From Oscillospiraceae bacterium (GTDB lineage Bacteria > Bacillota > Clostridia > Oscillospirales > Ruminococcaceae), in NCBI GenBank assembly GCA_022770625.1, contig JALEHK010000038.1:1-54394 (forward strand): a stretch of 54,394 nt of DNA, in the 5' to 3' direction. The notes beneath the pieces were generated by a model. That model made no database searches, had not been told where the DNA came from, and worked only from the letters and a program-made list of their open reading frames with translations. Positions 41,443 through 50,305 of this stretch are shown piece by piece. Made by a program: the position numbers and the translations under genes. Every line of letters starts with the position of its first letter. The stretch's first letter is position 1.

Positions 41443-42585
41443 ATGATTGAGGTAAAAAACCTCACCAAGTATTACGGAGACAAGCACGCCGTTGACGGCA
41501 TCAGCTTCTCGGTAAAACAGGGTGAAATTTTAGGCTTCCTCGGCCCCAACGGTGCCGGCAAGTCCACAACGATGAATATCCTGACTGGATATATTTCCTC
41601 CACCTCCGGCTCAGTTTCGATCGACGGCTTTGATATTCTCGACAACCCGATCGAAGCCAAGCAGAAGATCGGATACCTTCCCGAGCTGCCGCCCCTGTAC
41701 ATGGATATGACGGTTCAGAGCTATCTCGGGTTTGTCTACGATCTGAAAAAGTGCAAGATCCCGAAAAAGCAGCATATCGACGAGGTCTGCCGCCGGGTCA
41801 AGATCGACCATGTGCAGAATCGTCTGATCAAAAACCTTTCCAAAGGTTACCGGCAGAGAGTCGGTATGGCGCAGGCTCTGATCGGCAATCCCGAAGTACT
41901 GATCCTTGACGAGCCGACCGTCGGCCTTGACCCCATGCAGATCATTGAGATCCGCGATCTGATCAAGGTGCTCGGCGAGCGCCATACGGTCATTCTTTCT
42001 TCCCACATTCTGTCGGAAGTACAGGCCGTCTGCGACCGTCTGGTCATCATCAACGGCGGTAAGATCGTTGCCGACGATACCGCTGAAAGCCTGACCCGCA
42101 AGCTTTCGAAGGATTTCCGCTACATCATCCGTGTCGAAGGCCCGCAGGCTGATATTCAGAAAACGCTTTCGTCGATCCCCGGCATGAAGGAAGTCCTCTT
42201 CAATGGCGAAAAAGAACCCGGCGCTTACGAATTCAGTCTGGAATCCGATCCGACGCTCGATATCCGCCGCGAAGTTTTCCATCGGATCGTTGCCCGCAAC
42301 TGGACGATCCTTTCCTTCCGTTCGACCGAGATGACCCTCGAGGATATCTTCCTCCAGCTCACCACCGGCGACAGCGCTGCCGCAGAAGCGACTCTTGCGA
42401 CGGCCGATGCGACGGCCGATGCGACGGCCGACAAAGAGGACGAAGCACCTGTTGAAGCTCCGATCGAAGCGGTTGAAGTTGTCAACCCCGAGACCGGCGA
42501 AGCGGAAGATGTTTCCAAGCCGCTTTCCGCTCCCGAAATCATCGGCGAAACCAAAGACGATACTGAAAATGGAGGTGAAGAGTAA
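41443..42585 (+). CDS. ABC transporter ATP-binding protein with acidic C-terminal tail (GldA-like)
   Basis: This 380-aa ATPase has Walker A GPNGAGKST, signature LSKGYRQRVGMAQ, Walker B VLILDEPTVGLDP and switch His in LSSHILSEV. A C-terminal DUF4162-like domain (about 220-305) follows, then a Glu/Asp/Ala-rich tail of about 65 residues. The tail contains three copies of a 12-bp repeat (42397-42432) encoding ATAD units. ATG 41443 has GGAG 8 nt upstream; the ATG at 41425 has none. It is first of four coupled genes (TAATG overlaps). The pattern matches GldA-GldFG/DUF4340 export-type systems of unknown substrate. Confidence 0.92.
   Translation: MIEVKNLTKYYGDKHAVDGISFSVKQGEILGFLGPNGAGKSTTMNILTGYISSTSGSVSIDGFDILDNPIEAKQKIGYLPELPPLYMDMTVQSYLGFVYDLKKCKIPKKQHIDEVCRRVKIDHVQNRLIKNLSKGYRQRVGMAQALIGNPEVLILDEPTVGLDPMQIIEIRDLIKVLGERHTVILSSHILSEVQAVCDRLVIINGGKIVADDTAESLTRKLSKDFRYIIRVEGPQADIQKTLSSIPGMKEVLFNGEKEPGAYEFSLESDPTLDIRREVFHRIVARNWTILSFRSTEMTLEDIFLQLTTGDSAAAEATLATADATADATADKEDEAPVEAPIEAVEVVNPETGEAEDVSKPLSAPEIIGETKDDTENGGEE
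42397..42432 (+). repeat. Three tandem 12-bp units inside the ABC ATPase tail
   Basis: The unit GCGACGGCCGAT occurs at 42397-42408, 42409-42420 and, with a final C, 42421-42432. It encodes repeated Ala-Thr-Ala-Asp and keeps the frame. Copy number could vary between strains. Confidence 0.85.
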
Positions 42586-43292
42586 TGCTGTCCATTTTCA
42601 AGCGTGAGTTCAACTCCTATTTTACCAACCCGATGGGCTACGTTTTTCTGGCGGTATTTTATTTCTTCTCTGGAATGTACTTTTCGATGATCTTAAAGTA
42701 CAATACAACTGATATTACCGTTGTTTTCTCTTACCTGTTCCAGGTACTGATGTTCATCATCCCGCTCCTGTGCATGAGACTGATGTCGGATGAAAAGCGT
42801 CAGAAAACCGATCAGCTGCTTCTGACCAGCCCCGTTTCGATCACCGGTCTGGTCATGGGCAAATTCCTCGCGGCTCTTGCGATCTACGCGATCGGTCTTG
42901 CCGTCACCGTTGTCTACGCGATTATCCTCTCCTTCTTCGCAACGCCTGAATGGGCGGTTATCGTCGGCAACATCTTCGGTTCGCTGATTATGGGCGCGGC
43001 AATGATCGCCATCTGCCTTCTGATCTCCGCCTGCACCGAAAGCCAGATCATTGCGGCAATCGGCGGCCTTGCGGCGATGCTGATGCTGTGGCTGCTGGAA
43101 AACGTCGCATCCCTTCTCCCCGATTCCCTTTCTTGGCTCGGGAATGCTCTTTCCCAGCTTTCCTTCTCCAGCCGCTATGATAATTTCTGCCAGGGCATTT
43201 TAAACATCGGCGATGTTCTTTTCTACATCAGCGCGATCGTCGTTTTCCTGTTCTTCAATGTCCGGGTCATCGAGAAGAGACGCTGGAGCTAA
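42585..43292 (+). CDS. ABC transporter permease (GldF-like, ABC-2 type)
   Basis: This 235-aa membrane protein has six segments, starting LSIFKREFNSYFTNPMGYVF, the pattern of GldF/ABC-2 permeases. RLMSDEKRQKTDQLLLTSPV is the conserved cytoplasmic loop of this group. It overlaps the ATPase stop by one base and has GGAGGTG upstream, so it is tightly coupled. The substrate is unknown; gliding is unlikely in this lineage (inference). Confidence 0.9.
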   Translation: MLSIFKREFNSYFTNPMGYVFLAVFYFFSGMYFSMILKYNTTDITVVFSYLFQVLMFIIPLLCMRLMSDEKRQKTDQLLLTSPVSITGLVMGKFLAALAIYAIGLAVTVVYAIILSFFATPEWAVIVGNIFGSLIMGAAMIAICLLISACTESQIIAAIGGLAAMLMLWLLENVASLLPDSLSWLGNALSQLSFSSRYDNFCQGILNIGDVLFYISAIVVFLFFNVRVIEKRRWS

Positions 43293-43325
43293 AGAACTGA
43301 TCTCTACGAAAGGAACATTCTGAAA

Positions 43326-44807
43326 ATGAATAAGGAAAAGAAAGTAAAACAGCCGAAGGAGAAATCGGTTCAGCAGCTTAACCGCAGCCGCCGTCTTCGC
43401 CACGGCACAATGGCGACGGTGCTCTCAGTCTGCTTTGTCGCGGCCGTCGTTTTAGTCAACGTAATCGTTTCGATCCTCGTCGATCGGTATCCCATCTCGG
43501 TTGACCTGACCTCCAACAAGGTCTTCGAGTTGTCTCAGGAATCGATCGATTATGTTGAAAACATCGACAAGGACATCGACGTTTATATCCTTGCGACCAA
43601 AGAAGACTTCTCCGGCAACAACAACTACTACAAACAGGCAGATACTGTTATCAATAAATACGCCCAGTACTCCGACAAGATCCACGTCTCTTACGTTGAC
43701 ATCTATTCTGATGTTGATTTTGCCGCAAAGTACCCGGATGTAAAGCTCACCTACGGTCAGATCCTTCTGGAGTGCGGCGAACGTCACCAGACCCTTTCTG
43801 CCTACGATCTGTTTGATGTCGATGAGCAGTACGGTTCGATCAAGTCCTCGACGACTGAGCAGGCCATGACCAGTGCGATCATGAACCTGACCGACTCCAA
43901 CCCGATCAACGTTGCTGTTCTCACCGGTTTCGGCTCCAACAACCGTACCGACGCATCCAACCTTGAATCGATCCTCACCAGCAACGGCTATATTGTCTCC
44001 GAGGTCAACTTCCTTTCGGAAGATATCCCGGACGACGCAAACGCGGTTGTCCTCTGCTCCCCCACTTCCGACCTGACCAGCGAACTTGCTGACAAGCTGG
44101 CGCTCTGGCTGGAAAATGACGGCAACTTCGGACATACGATGCTTTACTTTGCTGACGGTTCTCAGCCCTCGCTTCCCAATCTGGAAAGCATTCTTTCCGA
44201 ATGGGGCATCGGAGTTGAAAGCGGCTTCCTTGCTGAGACCGACCAGAGCCATGTTTACGGTAACTATACCTATCTGATCGGGCAGTACGAGGATAACGAC
44301 TATGTCGATTCTTCTGACAAACCGATCCTTCTTCCCAACGCCAAAGCACTCAAGGCTCTTTTTGAAAACGAGACCAACCGTTACACCCACGTTCTGCTCA
44401 AGAGCTATGACTCTGCTACGATCGTTCCGGAAGACGCTGATGAGAATTACAGCCTGACGGACGGCAAAACTGACAGCTACCCGCTCGCGATCCTCGGTCA
44501 GCGCCTGACCTATCAGGGAACGACCGCATTGAACTCCTATCTGGCCGCTTTCGGCTCGATGGACATGACCAACTCCGCTTTCACCTCGATGAGCGCAGTC
44601 GATAACGGCGAGTATATCGTCAATCTTCTCAATAAACTTACCGGTAAATCGGCCGGCGTCACCATCGTCGGTAAGGAAATCGGTACCGAGACCCTTGGTA
44701 TCAGCAGCCAGCAGGCTATGGTTATCGGCGGCTTCTTCCAGTATGGACTCCCGATCATCGTTGTCATCATCGGCGTGACCGTCTGGGTACGCAGGAGGAA
44801 TAAATAA
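43326..44807 (+). CDS. GldG-like ABC-associated membrane protein
   Basis: This 493-aa protein has a membrane helix near residues 30-52 (MATVLSVCFVAAVVLVNVIV) and one at the C-terminus (LPIIVVIIGVTVWV) before a basic RRRNK end. Between them lies a large extracytoplasmic GldG / 'ABC-type uncharacterised transport system' domain, starting DLTSNKVFELSQESIDYVEN. It lies between the permease and the DUF4340 gene and overlaps the latter by one base. Probably part of the exporter complex. Confidence 0.87.
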   Translation: MNKEKKVKQPKEKSVQQLNRSRRLRHGTMATVLSVCFVAAVVLVNVIVSILVDRYPISVDLTSNKVFELSQESIDYVENIDKDIDVYILATKEDFSGNNNYYKQADTVINKYAQYSDKIHVSYVDIYSDVDFAAKYPDVKLTYGQILLECGERHQTLSAYDLFDVDEQYGSIKSSTTEQAMTSAIMNLTDSNPINVAVLTGFGSNNRTDASNLESILTSNGYIVSEVNFLSEDIPDDANAVVLCSPTSDLTSELADKLALWLENDGNFGHTMLYFADGSQPSLPNLESILSEWGIGVESGFLAETDQSHVYGNYTYLIGQYEDNDYVDSSDKPILLPNAKALKALFENETNRYTHVLLKSYDSATIVPEDADENYSLTDGKTDSYPLAILGQRLTYQGTTALNSYLAAFGSMDMTNSAFTSMSAVDNGEYIVNLLNKLTGKSAGVTIVGKEIGTETLGISSQQAMVIGGFFQYGLPIIVVIIGVTVWVRRRNK

Positions 44808-46339
44808 TGGCAGCCAAGATGAGCAAAAAGACCCGCAACCTGATCATTGGTGCCGCGTTTCTTCTGATCCTGATCGCCCTGCTGCTTGTCCTTTTGTTTG
44901 GGCCGGGCAGCAAGGACGCAGCCTCTTCAGAGGAGTCCTCTTCTTCTGAAGTCTCGACTACAACCGTTGAACTGATCGTTTCCGATTCGGAGCACATCAA
45001 GGAGCTTTCGGTTGAAAACGCAAACGGCGGGTACACCATTAAACGCACCAAAGCCGGCGAGGACGATCTCCAGTACGGAATCGATGCGCTGGACGGCTTT
45101 GACCAGAACGAGAGTGAGATGGAAGAGATTGTCAATCAGTTTGCCAATCTCAGCGCGACCCGTCTGGTTGAAGCGAACGCCCCTGATATTGCAAAATACG
45201 GTCTGGATGATCCGCTTTATATCATCCGCACCATCTACGATGACGGAACCGAACATGAGATCCGTGTCGGCAATACGCTGACCACCGGAAGCGGCGCTTA
45301 CATGATGGTGGATGACGACGCAAACGTCTATGCGATGGGCAGCACCAAAATGGAGCGTCTGGACTACACCTCCCTCAACTATCTTGACCTCAACGTGATC
45401 GACCCATGGGAAAGCTATACCGATAACGATGGAAACGAAGTCTCCGCCCCCACGATCGACTATCTCGAGGTCGAAGGCGGAACGCTCGAAGAGCCTTTCC
45501 GGATCGAGCCGATGAGTGAAGAACAGCTTGCATCCAAGAGCACCTCTTACGGTTCGACCTACCGCATCGTCAAGCCGTTTGAAGCGGATATGCAGTATAA
45601 GACCAACACTGACGGCGGCGACGACAATGCTGTTTATACGAACAACCTTCAGTCGCTTGAAGCAGCGAGTGCAGTCCTCTTAAATCCGACCGACGAAGAT
45701 CTGGCGGCATACGGCCTTGAAGAGCCTTATTGCACCATCTCCTTCAGCCGGGATGGAACCGAACACATCTGGAAGGTCGGCAACGCAACGACTGATGCGG
45801 ACGGAAATGCCGCTCATTATTTCTATTCGAGCGATCGCGAAGTCATTTACATTGTTGATGATTCCAATCTTCCCTGGATCTCGATCGACATTGACGATAT
45901 GTACTCCAGTCTGATGCTGCTTCCCTATATCGACGATGTTGAAAAGATCGAACTGACGGTCTATGACAAATCCTATGTCCTGACCACCGATCTCAAGGAT
46001 GAAGATGAGGATGACGACGATTCCAATATCGTTCCCTACCTTGACGGCGAACAGGTCGATCTTACGGCCTACCGGAAGATGTACCAGTACTTCCTTGCGG
46101 CGCCTGCCGAAACCGTTTATAAGGGGGACAAGGACGCCGGTACGCTGGTAGCATCCTTTACCTATTACTACCGTGATGGCGGAAGCGATTCGGTTGATCT
46201 GTATGATCTCGGCGATCGAACCTGCATCCTCTCGATCAACGGCAACAAACAGTGGCAGACCCGTATCTCCTATGTTCAGCATCTCGCGACCAATATTGAG
46301 AAACTGAAAAACGGAGAAACTCCGAGTCTCGACTATTGA
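44807..46339 (+). CDS. DUF4340 domain protein
   Basis: This 510-aa protein has one N-terminal membrane helix (LIIGAAFLLILIALLLVLLF), a Ser-rich linker and two DUF4340-type repeats outside. Repeat hallmarks are ADIAKYGLDDP-like and DLAAYGLEEPYCTISF segments, about 135 residues apart. DEDEDDDDSN is a strongly acidic insert. DUF4340 proteins accompany GldG-type ABC genes; function unknown. It is last in the operon, followed by a strong terminator. Confidence 0.87.
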   Translation: MAAKMSKKTRNLIIGAAFLLILIALLLVLLFGPGSKDAASSEESSSSEVSTTTVELIVSDSEHIKELSVENANGGYTIKRTKAGEDDLQYGIDALDGFDQNESEMEEIVNQFANLSATRLVEANAPDIAKYGLDDPLYIIRTIYDDGTEHEIRVGNTLTTGSGAYMMVDDDANVYAMGSTKMERLDYTSLNYLDLNVIDPWESYTDNDGNEVSAPTIDYLEVEGGTLEEPFRIEPMSEEQLASKSTSYGSTYRIVKPFEADMQYKTNTDGGDDNAVYTNNLQSLEAASAVLLNPTDEDLAAYGLEEPYCTISFSRDGTEHIWKVGNATTDADGNAAHYFYSSDREVIYIVDDSNLPWISIDIDDMYSSLMLLPYIDDVEKIELTVYDKSYVLTTDLKDEDEDDDDSNIVPYLDGEQVDLTAYRKMYQYFLAAPAETVYKGDKDAGTLVASFTYYYRDGGSDSVDLYDLGDRTCILSINGNKQWQTRISYVQHLATNIEKLKNGETPSLDY

Positions 46340-46346
46340 TCCCATG

Positions 46347-46387
46347 AAAAAACGTCCGTGCGCTGCAACAAACGCACGGACGTTTTT
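46347..46387. terminator. Bidirectional terminator after the ABC operon
   Basis: AAAAACGTCCGTGCG (46347-46361) pairs perfectly with CGCACGGACGTTTTT. The convergent ferritin-like gene ends at 46390. Confidence 0.85.
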
Positions 46388-46389
46388 AT

Positions 46390-46818
46390 TTATGAGAGAA
46401 ACCCTTTCATCTGCTCAATTCCCTGCTGCTGAGCGGCGATCAGCTCCCCCGCCAGCTTTTTTACCTCGCTGTCTTGCCCTTCGTACTCCGAAAGCCGCTG
46501 CGCCATCTTATGCAGCCCCATCGCATTCCCTCGGATCATCATCCCGGCAACCGCGGGCGGAGAGCTGTCCCGAAGCGTTTTGGCCGCGGCGGTTACCCTC
46601 GCCATCGCCTCTTTGAAAAGCGCTGGAGCGTGCGGCCCGCCTCCCCGCTTTCGAAGAAGCTGAACCGCCTCGCTCCTGATCCGGTCGTAACAGCCAAGCT
46701 GATTTTGCAGCGCAGTGCGGAAAGACTCCCCTTCCGCCTTTTCAAGTACCTGTAAAACTCCGCCGACTCCCATATCGGCGTTCTGGTAAATGTAGGATAA
46801 AAGTTCCTGATCGTCCAT
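46390..46818 (-). CDS. Ferritin-like four-helix hypothetical protein
   Basis: This 142-aa, entirely helical protein starts MDDQELLSYIYQNADMGVGG and includes RTALQNQLGCYDRIRSEA, MMIRGNAMGLHKMAQRL and GELIAAQQQGIEQM. The spacing of Glu/His residues resembles the clostridial four-helix-bundle family related to DUF2383/ferritin-like proteins, but a full metal-binding set is not evident. ATG 46818 was chosen; its site AAAGGATGG lies in the stem of the terminator-like hairpin (46819-46873). Function unknown. Confidence 0.75.
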   Translation of the reverse strand: MDDQELLSYIYQNADMGVGGVLQVLEKAEGESFRTALQNQLGCYDRIRSEAVQLLRKRGGGPHAPALFKEAMARVTAAAKTLRDSSPPAVAGMMIRGNAMGLHKMAQRLSEYEGQDSEVKKLAGELIAAQQQGIEQMKGFLS

Positions 46819-46873
46819 AAAAACACCCATCCTTTCGATTTCCGTTTCCGGTATCAAAAGGATGGGTGTTTTT
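46819..46873 (-). terminator. Terminator-shaped hairpin that also contains the ribosome binding site of the next gene
   Basis: A 17-bp perfect inverted repeat: AAAAACACCCATCCTTT (46819-46835) and AAAGGATGGGTGTTTTT (46857-46873), with a 21-nt loop. On the minus strand it follows the TspO stop (46885), ends in T5 and is followed at once by the ATG of the ferritin-like gene. The AAAGGATGG ribosome site is inside its second arm. It can both stop transcription and block translation. Confidence 0.75.
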
Positions 46874-46884
46874 GCGGAAAATAT

Positions 46885-47352
46885 TCAGGCGGAAAGAGCC
46901 ATGACTCCGTAATTCAAATATCCGGCGTAAAGAAGAAACGCAAGGTAAGGCGCAAGCAGCCATGCGGAAACCCGGCTTGCCCGCCGTACCATTAAAATCA
47001 GCGTCAACACGCTCAGCGCGAGAACACATACAATCACCAGCGCCGCGCCGAACTGCTGCATCCGGAAAAACACCGGAAGCCAGAGAAAGTTAAGCAGCAG
47101 CTGCATCAGATACATCCGCCGCATCGGCTCTTCAAACGAAACGGAAGTTCTGAAAAGGTAATAGGACAGCCCCATCAGAAGATAAAGCGCCGTCCAGACA
47201 ACCGGAAACGCCCATCCGGGCAGCGAAAAGGGCGGCTTCGGAAAAACGGCATACAATTCCCGCACCTTTTCCCCGCCTGCAAGCAGATAGGAAACAGCTC
47301 CGGTTCCGAGCGGCAGCAACAGAGAAAAAAGCAGTTGTTTGACCCGTATCAT
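46885..47352 (-). CDS. tspO: TspO/MBR family membrane protein
   Basis: This 155-aa membrane protein has five segments. KPPFSLPGWAFPVVWTALYL is the conserved TspO motif, followed by LMGLSYYLF and the final YLNYGVMAL. Family members bind tetrapyrroles and respond to stress; the in vivo role in Firmicutes is unclear. ATG 47352 follows GGAGGTG. No tetrapyrrole genes are nearby. Confidence 0.92.
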   Translation of the reverse strand: MIRVKQLLFSLLLPLGTGAVSYLLAGGEKVRELYAVFPKPPFSLPGWAFPVVWTALYLLMGLSYYLFRTSVSFEEPMRRMYLMQLLLNFLWLPVFFRMQQFGAALVIVCVLALSVLTLILMVRRASRVSAWLLAPYLAFLLYAGYLNYGVMALSA

Positions 47353-47422
47353 ATAAAAACACCTCCGGCAAGAAATTCCTGTCGGAGGGAGTATATGCGG
47401 AAACACGCCTGTTCAGTCCGCC

Positions 47423-48016
47423 TTATTCTTCTTTTCCGCTTTTGGGAGCGAAGCGCGGCTGCGGATCGGCCGTCAACCGGGTGATCAGATCGATATAAAG
47501 CTGTTGATATTCCGATTCGAGCCGAACCTTGAGCTTATGAGCCTGCTCGGCATCAGGTGCAAAAAGAGACAGCGACATAAACTCAAGTTCACCGTCATGA
47601 AAGGAAAAGCCGACCTGATAACCGTTTTCTGTTTGAGTCACTGATGCGCTCGTCTCGCTTGCGATCCGTTCCTGACGTCTGGCTTCTCCGGCATCGGAAA
47701 GCACCCGTTCCCGAAGCGTTACCGGAAGCTGATCCGAAAGCTGGCTAGCCGTTCTTTCTCCAAGTGGCGTCAGAACAAGCCCCTTTCCCTGCTCCCTCAG
47801 ATGCCCGAGACGCTTCATTTCGGCAATGGTGGTCGTCAGGAGAAAATAATTGACGGTATGCTCTTCCAGACACTCGATCAACTCCTGCTCGGTCACCGGA
47901 GCGCCCAGTTCGCGGCAGAGAAAGCAGATCATGATCTTAACGATATACGGGTCACGGATCCCCCCGGGAGGAACGCCCGCAATCACCTCGTCCGCACTTC
48001 TATCATCCTGACGCAC
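47423..48016 (-). CDS. DUF4364 family protein
   Basis: This 197-aa soluble protein has a winged-helix-like N-terminus (PYIVKIMICFLCRELGAPVT and MKRLGHLREQGKGLVLTPLG) of the type seen in PadR/Lrp-like DNA-binding proteins. The beta-rich C-terminus (GYQVGFSFHDGELEFMSLSL) is typical of DUF4364. A regulatory role is plausible but unproven. The start is GTG 48016 or GTG 48025; AAAGG spacing is 11 or 2 nt, which favours 48016. Confidence 0.8.
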   Translation of the reverse strand: MRQDDRSADEVIAGVPPGGIRDPYIVKIMICFLCRELGAPVTEQELIECLEEHTVNYFLLTTTIAEMKRLGHLREQGKGLVLTPLGERTASQLSDQLPVTLRERVLSDAGEARRQERIASETSASVTQTENGYQVGFSFHDGELEFMSLSLFAPDAEQAHKLKVRLESEYQQLYIDLITRLTADPQPRFAPKSGKEE

Positions 48017-48211
48017 CGACCGCACCGCCTTTCATAAGCAGGAAATCCGAAAGTTTATCACTGAACAATCTGATTATATCACAGCCCGCAGATAAAAGCA
48101 ATCTTTTCCAATAGCCGCCCAATTGCATTCTCAACGAAAATGACGGATGGAAATTGTTAGCTGTTACAAAAAAGAGGCTGTTTTCAGTAAAAAATAGGGA
48201 GCAGTTTGCCC

Positions 48212-48240
48212 TTTACAAACGGACGAATATCCTGTATAAT
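48212..48240 (+). promoter_or_regulatory. Promoter of the pyr operon
   Basis: TTTACA (48212-48217), a 17-nt spacer and perfect TATAAT (48235-48240). The rest of the gap back to 48017 shows no gene or other clear site. Confidence 0.8.
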
Positions 48241-48292
48241 ATCTACAAAATAAAAGCGCATCAGAACCAGGCGGATTCTATCCGCACTAAAT

Positions 48293-48324
48293 CCCTTTAA
48301 GTTGGTCCCGTGAGGCTGACAAGG
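48293..48324 (+). promoter_or_regulatory. pyrR: PyrR-binding loop (anti-antiterminator) of the pyr leader
   Basis: CCCTTTAAGTTGGTCCCGTG followed by AGGCTGACAAGG matches the conserved pyr leader element of Bacillus subtilis, where PyrR bound to UMP stabilises the GTCC/GAGGCTGA stem-loop. It lies about 45 nt after the expected transcription start and upstream of the terminator at 48375. Repression by pyrimidines is the expected response. Confidence 0.88.
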
Positions 48325-48374
48325 CGGTTTCTTTCTGAATGAAGGGGCAGTATACCCTTATCGCGGCCAAGCGG

Positions 48375-48415
48375 AAAGAGCCAGATTGTCAGCAGACAGT
48401 CTGGCTCTTATTTTA
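48375..48415 (+). terminator. Attenuator terminator of the pyr leader
   Basis: AGAGCCAGA (48378-48386) and TCTGGCTCT (48400-48408), with an inner GTC/GAC stem, are followed by a T-rich run. It lies 32 nt before pyrR and is the terminator controlled by the upstream PyrR element. Confidence 0.85.
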
Positions 48416-48446
48416 TCTGCTTTACAAATAACGAAAGGAACGGAAG

Positions 48447-48974
48447 ATGCAGACAGAAGGAAAAGCCCTTATCATGGACGAAAAAGCGATGGGACGTGCC
48501 ATCAACCGCATCTCCTATGAGATCATTGAGCGGGACAAAGGCGCGCAGGATCTTTGCATCATCGGAATCTTCTCTCGCGGAGTCGAGCTGGCCGCACGAA
48601 TCGCCGAGAAGATTCAGTCAATCGAACAGCGTCAGGTTCCTGTCGGATGTCTCGATATCACGCCCTACCGGGACGATCAGAAAAAGTATGAAGGCGGCCC
48701 CCATACCGATATTTCTTTCCCATTAGACGGTAAACAGGTGATTCTTGTTGACGATGTTATCTATACCGGAAGAAGCGCGCGGGCCGCAATTGACGGGATC
48801 CTTTCCATGGGAAGACCCAAGCGCATCCAGCTGGCGGTACTCATCGACCGAGGACACCGCGAACTTCCACTGCGCGCCGATTTCATCGGGAAAAATGTTC
48901 CGACTTCGCGGGAAGAGGAAATTTGTGTCTATGTCCGCGAGCGCGACGGAGAGGACTGCGTCATTATCCGATAA
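48447..48974 (+). CDS. pyrR: PyrR, bifunctional pyr operon regulator / uracil phosphoribosyltransferase
   Basis: PyrR binds UMP and the pyr leader RNA to cause premature termination, and can also make UMP from uracil and PRPP. The 175-aa protein has the PRPP loop VILVDDVIYTGRSARAA and the upstream CIIGIFSRGVELAARIA. LDITPYRDD is also family-typical. It is first gene of the operon, directly downstream of its own target leader. ATG 48447 follows AAAGGAACGGAAG. Confidence 0.96.
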   Translation: MQTEGKALIMDEKAMGRAINRISYEIIERDKGAQDLCIIGIFSRGVELAARIAEKIQSIEQRQVPVGCLDITPYRDDQKKYEGGPHTDISFPLDGKQVILVDDVIYTGRSARAAIDGILSMGRPKRIQLAVLIDRGHRELPLRADFIGKNVPTSREEEICVYVRERDGEDCVIIR

Positions 48975-49000
48975 ACTTCGTATACGGAAAGGTGGTAGCT

Positions 49001-50272
49001 ATGATTTTAATTGAAGGCGGGCGGGTCATCAGTCCCAAAAACGGGATTGACGGAATGTACAATATTCTGACCGACGGCGACCGGGTCGTTCAGATCAGCA
49101 GTGATCCGATCTCGATCCCCGATGGAACAAAGGTGATCCATGCCGGAGGAAAGTTTGTGTTTCCCGGTTTTGTGGATATGCACGTCCATTTCCGCGACCC
49201 CGGCCAGACCCATAAAGAAGATATCCTTACCGGTTCGGAAGCGGCGGCGGCGGGCGGCGTCACATCAGTCGCCTGTATGCCCAACACCAAGCCGCCGGTC
49301 GATTCGGTCGAAACGATCCGCTATATCCTGAACAAGGCGGAAAAGGCAAAAGCCCGCGTTTATCCAGTAGCCTGCGTCACCCGCGGCATGGACGGAAAAG
49401 AACTGACCGATATGGCCGCGCTTAAAAGCACTGGCGCGGTTGCCTTTTCGGATGACGGCCGCCCAGTCAAAAACGCGCGGGTCATGCTCGAAGGGATGCA
49501 GCATGCCGCCTGCGTCGGAAGAAAGGTTCTCTCCCACTGCGAAGATCTCGACCTGATTAACGGCGGGATTATGCACAAAGGCGACGTTTCCCGGCTTCTC
49601 GGCGTTCCCGGAATGGACCGCGCGAGCGAGGACTCGATCACAGCCCGTGAGATCTGCCTTTCCGCTTCATCGGGCGCGCCGATCCATATCTGCCACGTTT
49701 CGACTAAAGGCTCAATCGACCTGATCCGGAATGCCAAGGCGCAGGGCACCCGCGTGACCTGCGAGACCGCGCCGCACTACTTTATCCTTGACCACCAGAA
49801 GCTCCTTTCAAAGGACGCTGATTACCGGATGAATCCCCCGCTCCGGGAACCGAAGGACATCCGCGCTGTACTGGGCGGAATCGCCGACGGCACCATCGAC
49901 TGCATCATCACCGACCACGCCCCTCATTCGGCCGAGGAAAAAGCCGATTTCTATACCGCGCCCAACGGCGTTGTCGGTCTGGAAACGAGCTTTGCTGCCT
50001 GCTACACCTACCTTGTCCGCACCGGCGTAATCACGCTGAGACGTCTGGTTGAGCTGATGAGCGAAAACCCTGCCGCGATTCTCGGAATCCCCGGCGGCTC
50101 GATTGAAGAAGGCGGAATCGCCGATATTGCGATTGCCGACCTCGACAGAAGCTGGATCGTCGAACCGGAAAAACTCCACTCCAAATCCAAAAACACCGTT
50201 TTCAAAGGCATGACCCTGCGCGGAAAGGTCATTACGACCATCTGCCGCGGTGAAATCGTCTATTCTGAATAA
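49001..50272 (+). CDS. pyrC: Dihydroorotase
   Basis: Dihydroorotase cyclises carbamoyl-aspartate to dihydroorotate. The 423-aa protein is the class I, Bacillus-type form. Zinc-site motifs are DMHVHFRDPGQTHKED, the His regions KVLSHCEDLD and APIHICHVST, and the catalytic Asp in CIITDHAPHS. MNPPLREPKD is also conserved. ATG 49001 has AAAGGTGG upstream. It follows pyrR by 26 nt, where many relatives have pyrB in between. Confidence 0.96.
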   Translation: MILIEGGRVISPKNGIDGMYNILTDGDRVVQISSDPISIPDGTKVIHAGGKFVFPGFVDMHVHFRDPGQTHKEDILTGSEAAAAGGVTSVACMPNTKPPVDSVETIRYILNKAEKAKARVYPVACVTRGMDGKELTDMAALKSTGAVAFSDDGRPVKNARVMLEGMQHAACVGRKVLSHCEDLDLINGGIMHKGDVSRLLGVPGMDRASEDSITAREICLSASSGAPIHICHVSTKGSIDLIRNAKAQGTRVTCETAPHYFILDHQKLLSKDADYRMNPPLREPKDIRAVLGGIADGTIDCIITDHAPHSAEEKADFYTAPNGVVGLETSFAACYTYLVRTGVITLRRLVELMSENPAAILGIPGGSIEEGGIADIAIADLDRSWIVEPEKLHSKSKNTVFKGMTLRGKVITTICRGEIVYSE

Positions 50273-50305
50273 AATAAAAATACAAAATCATACGGAGGTA
50301 AGAAA

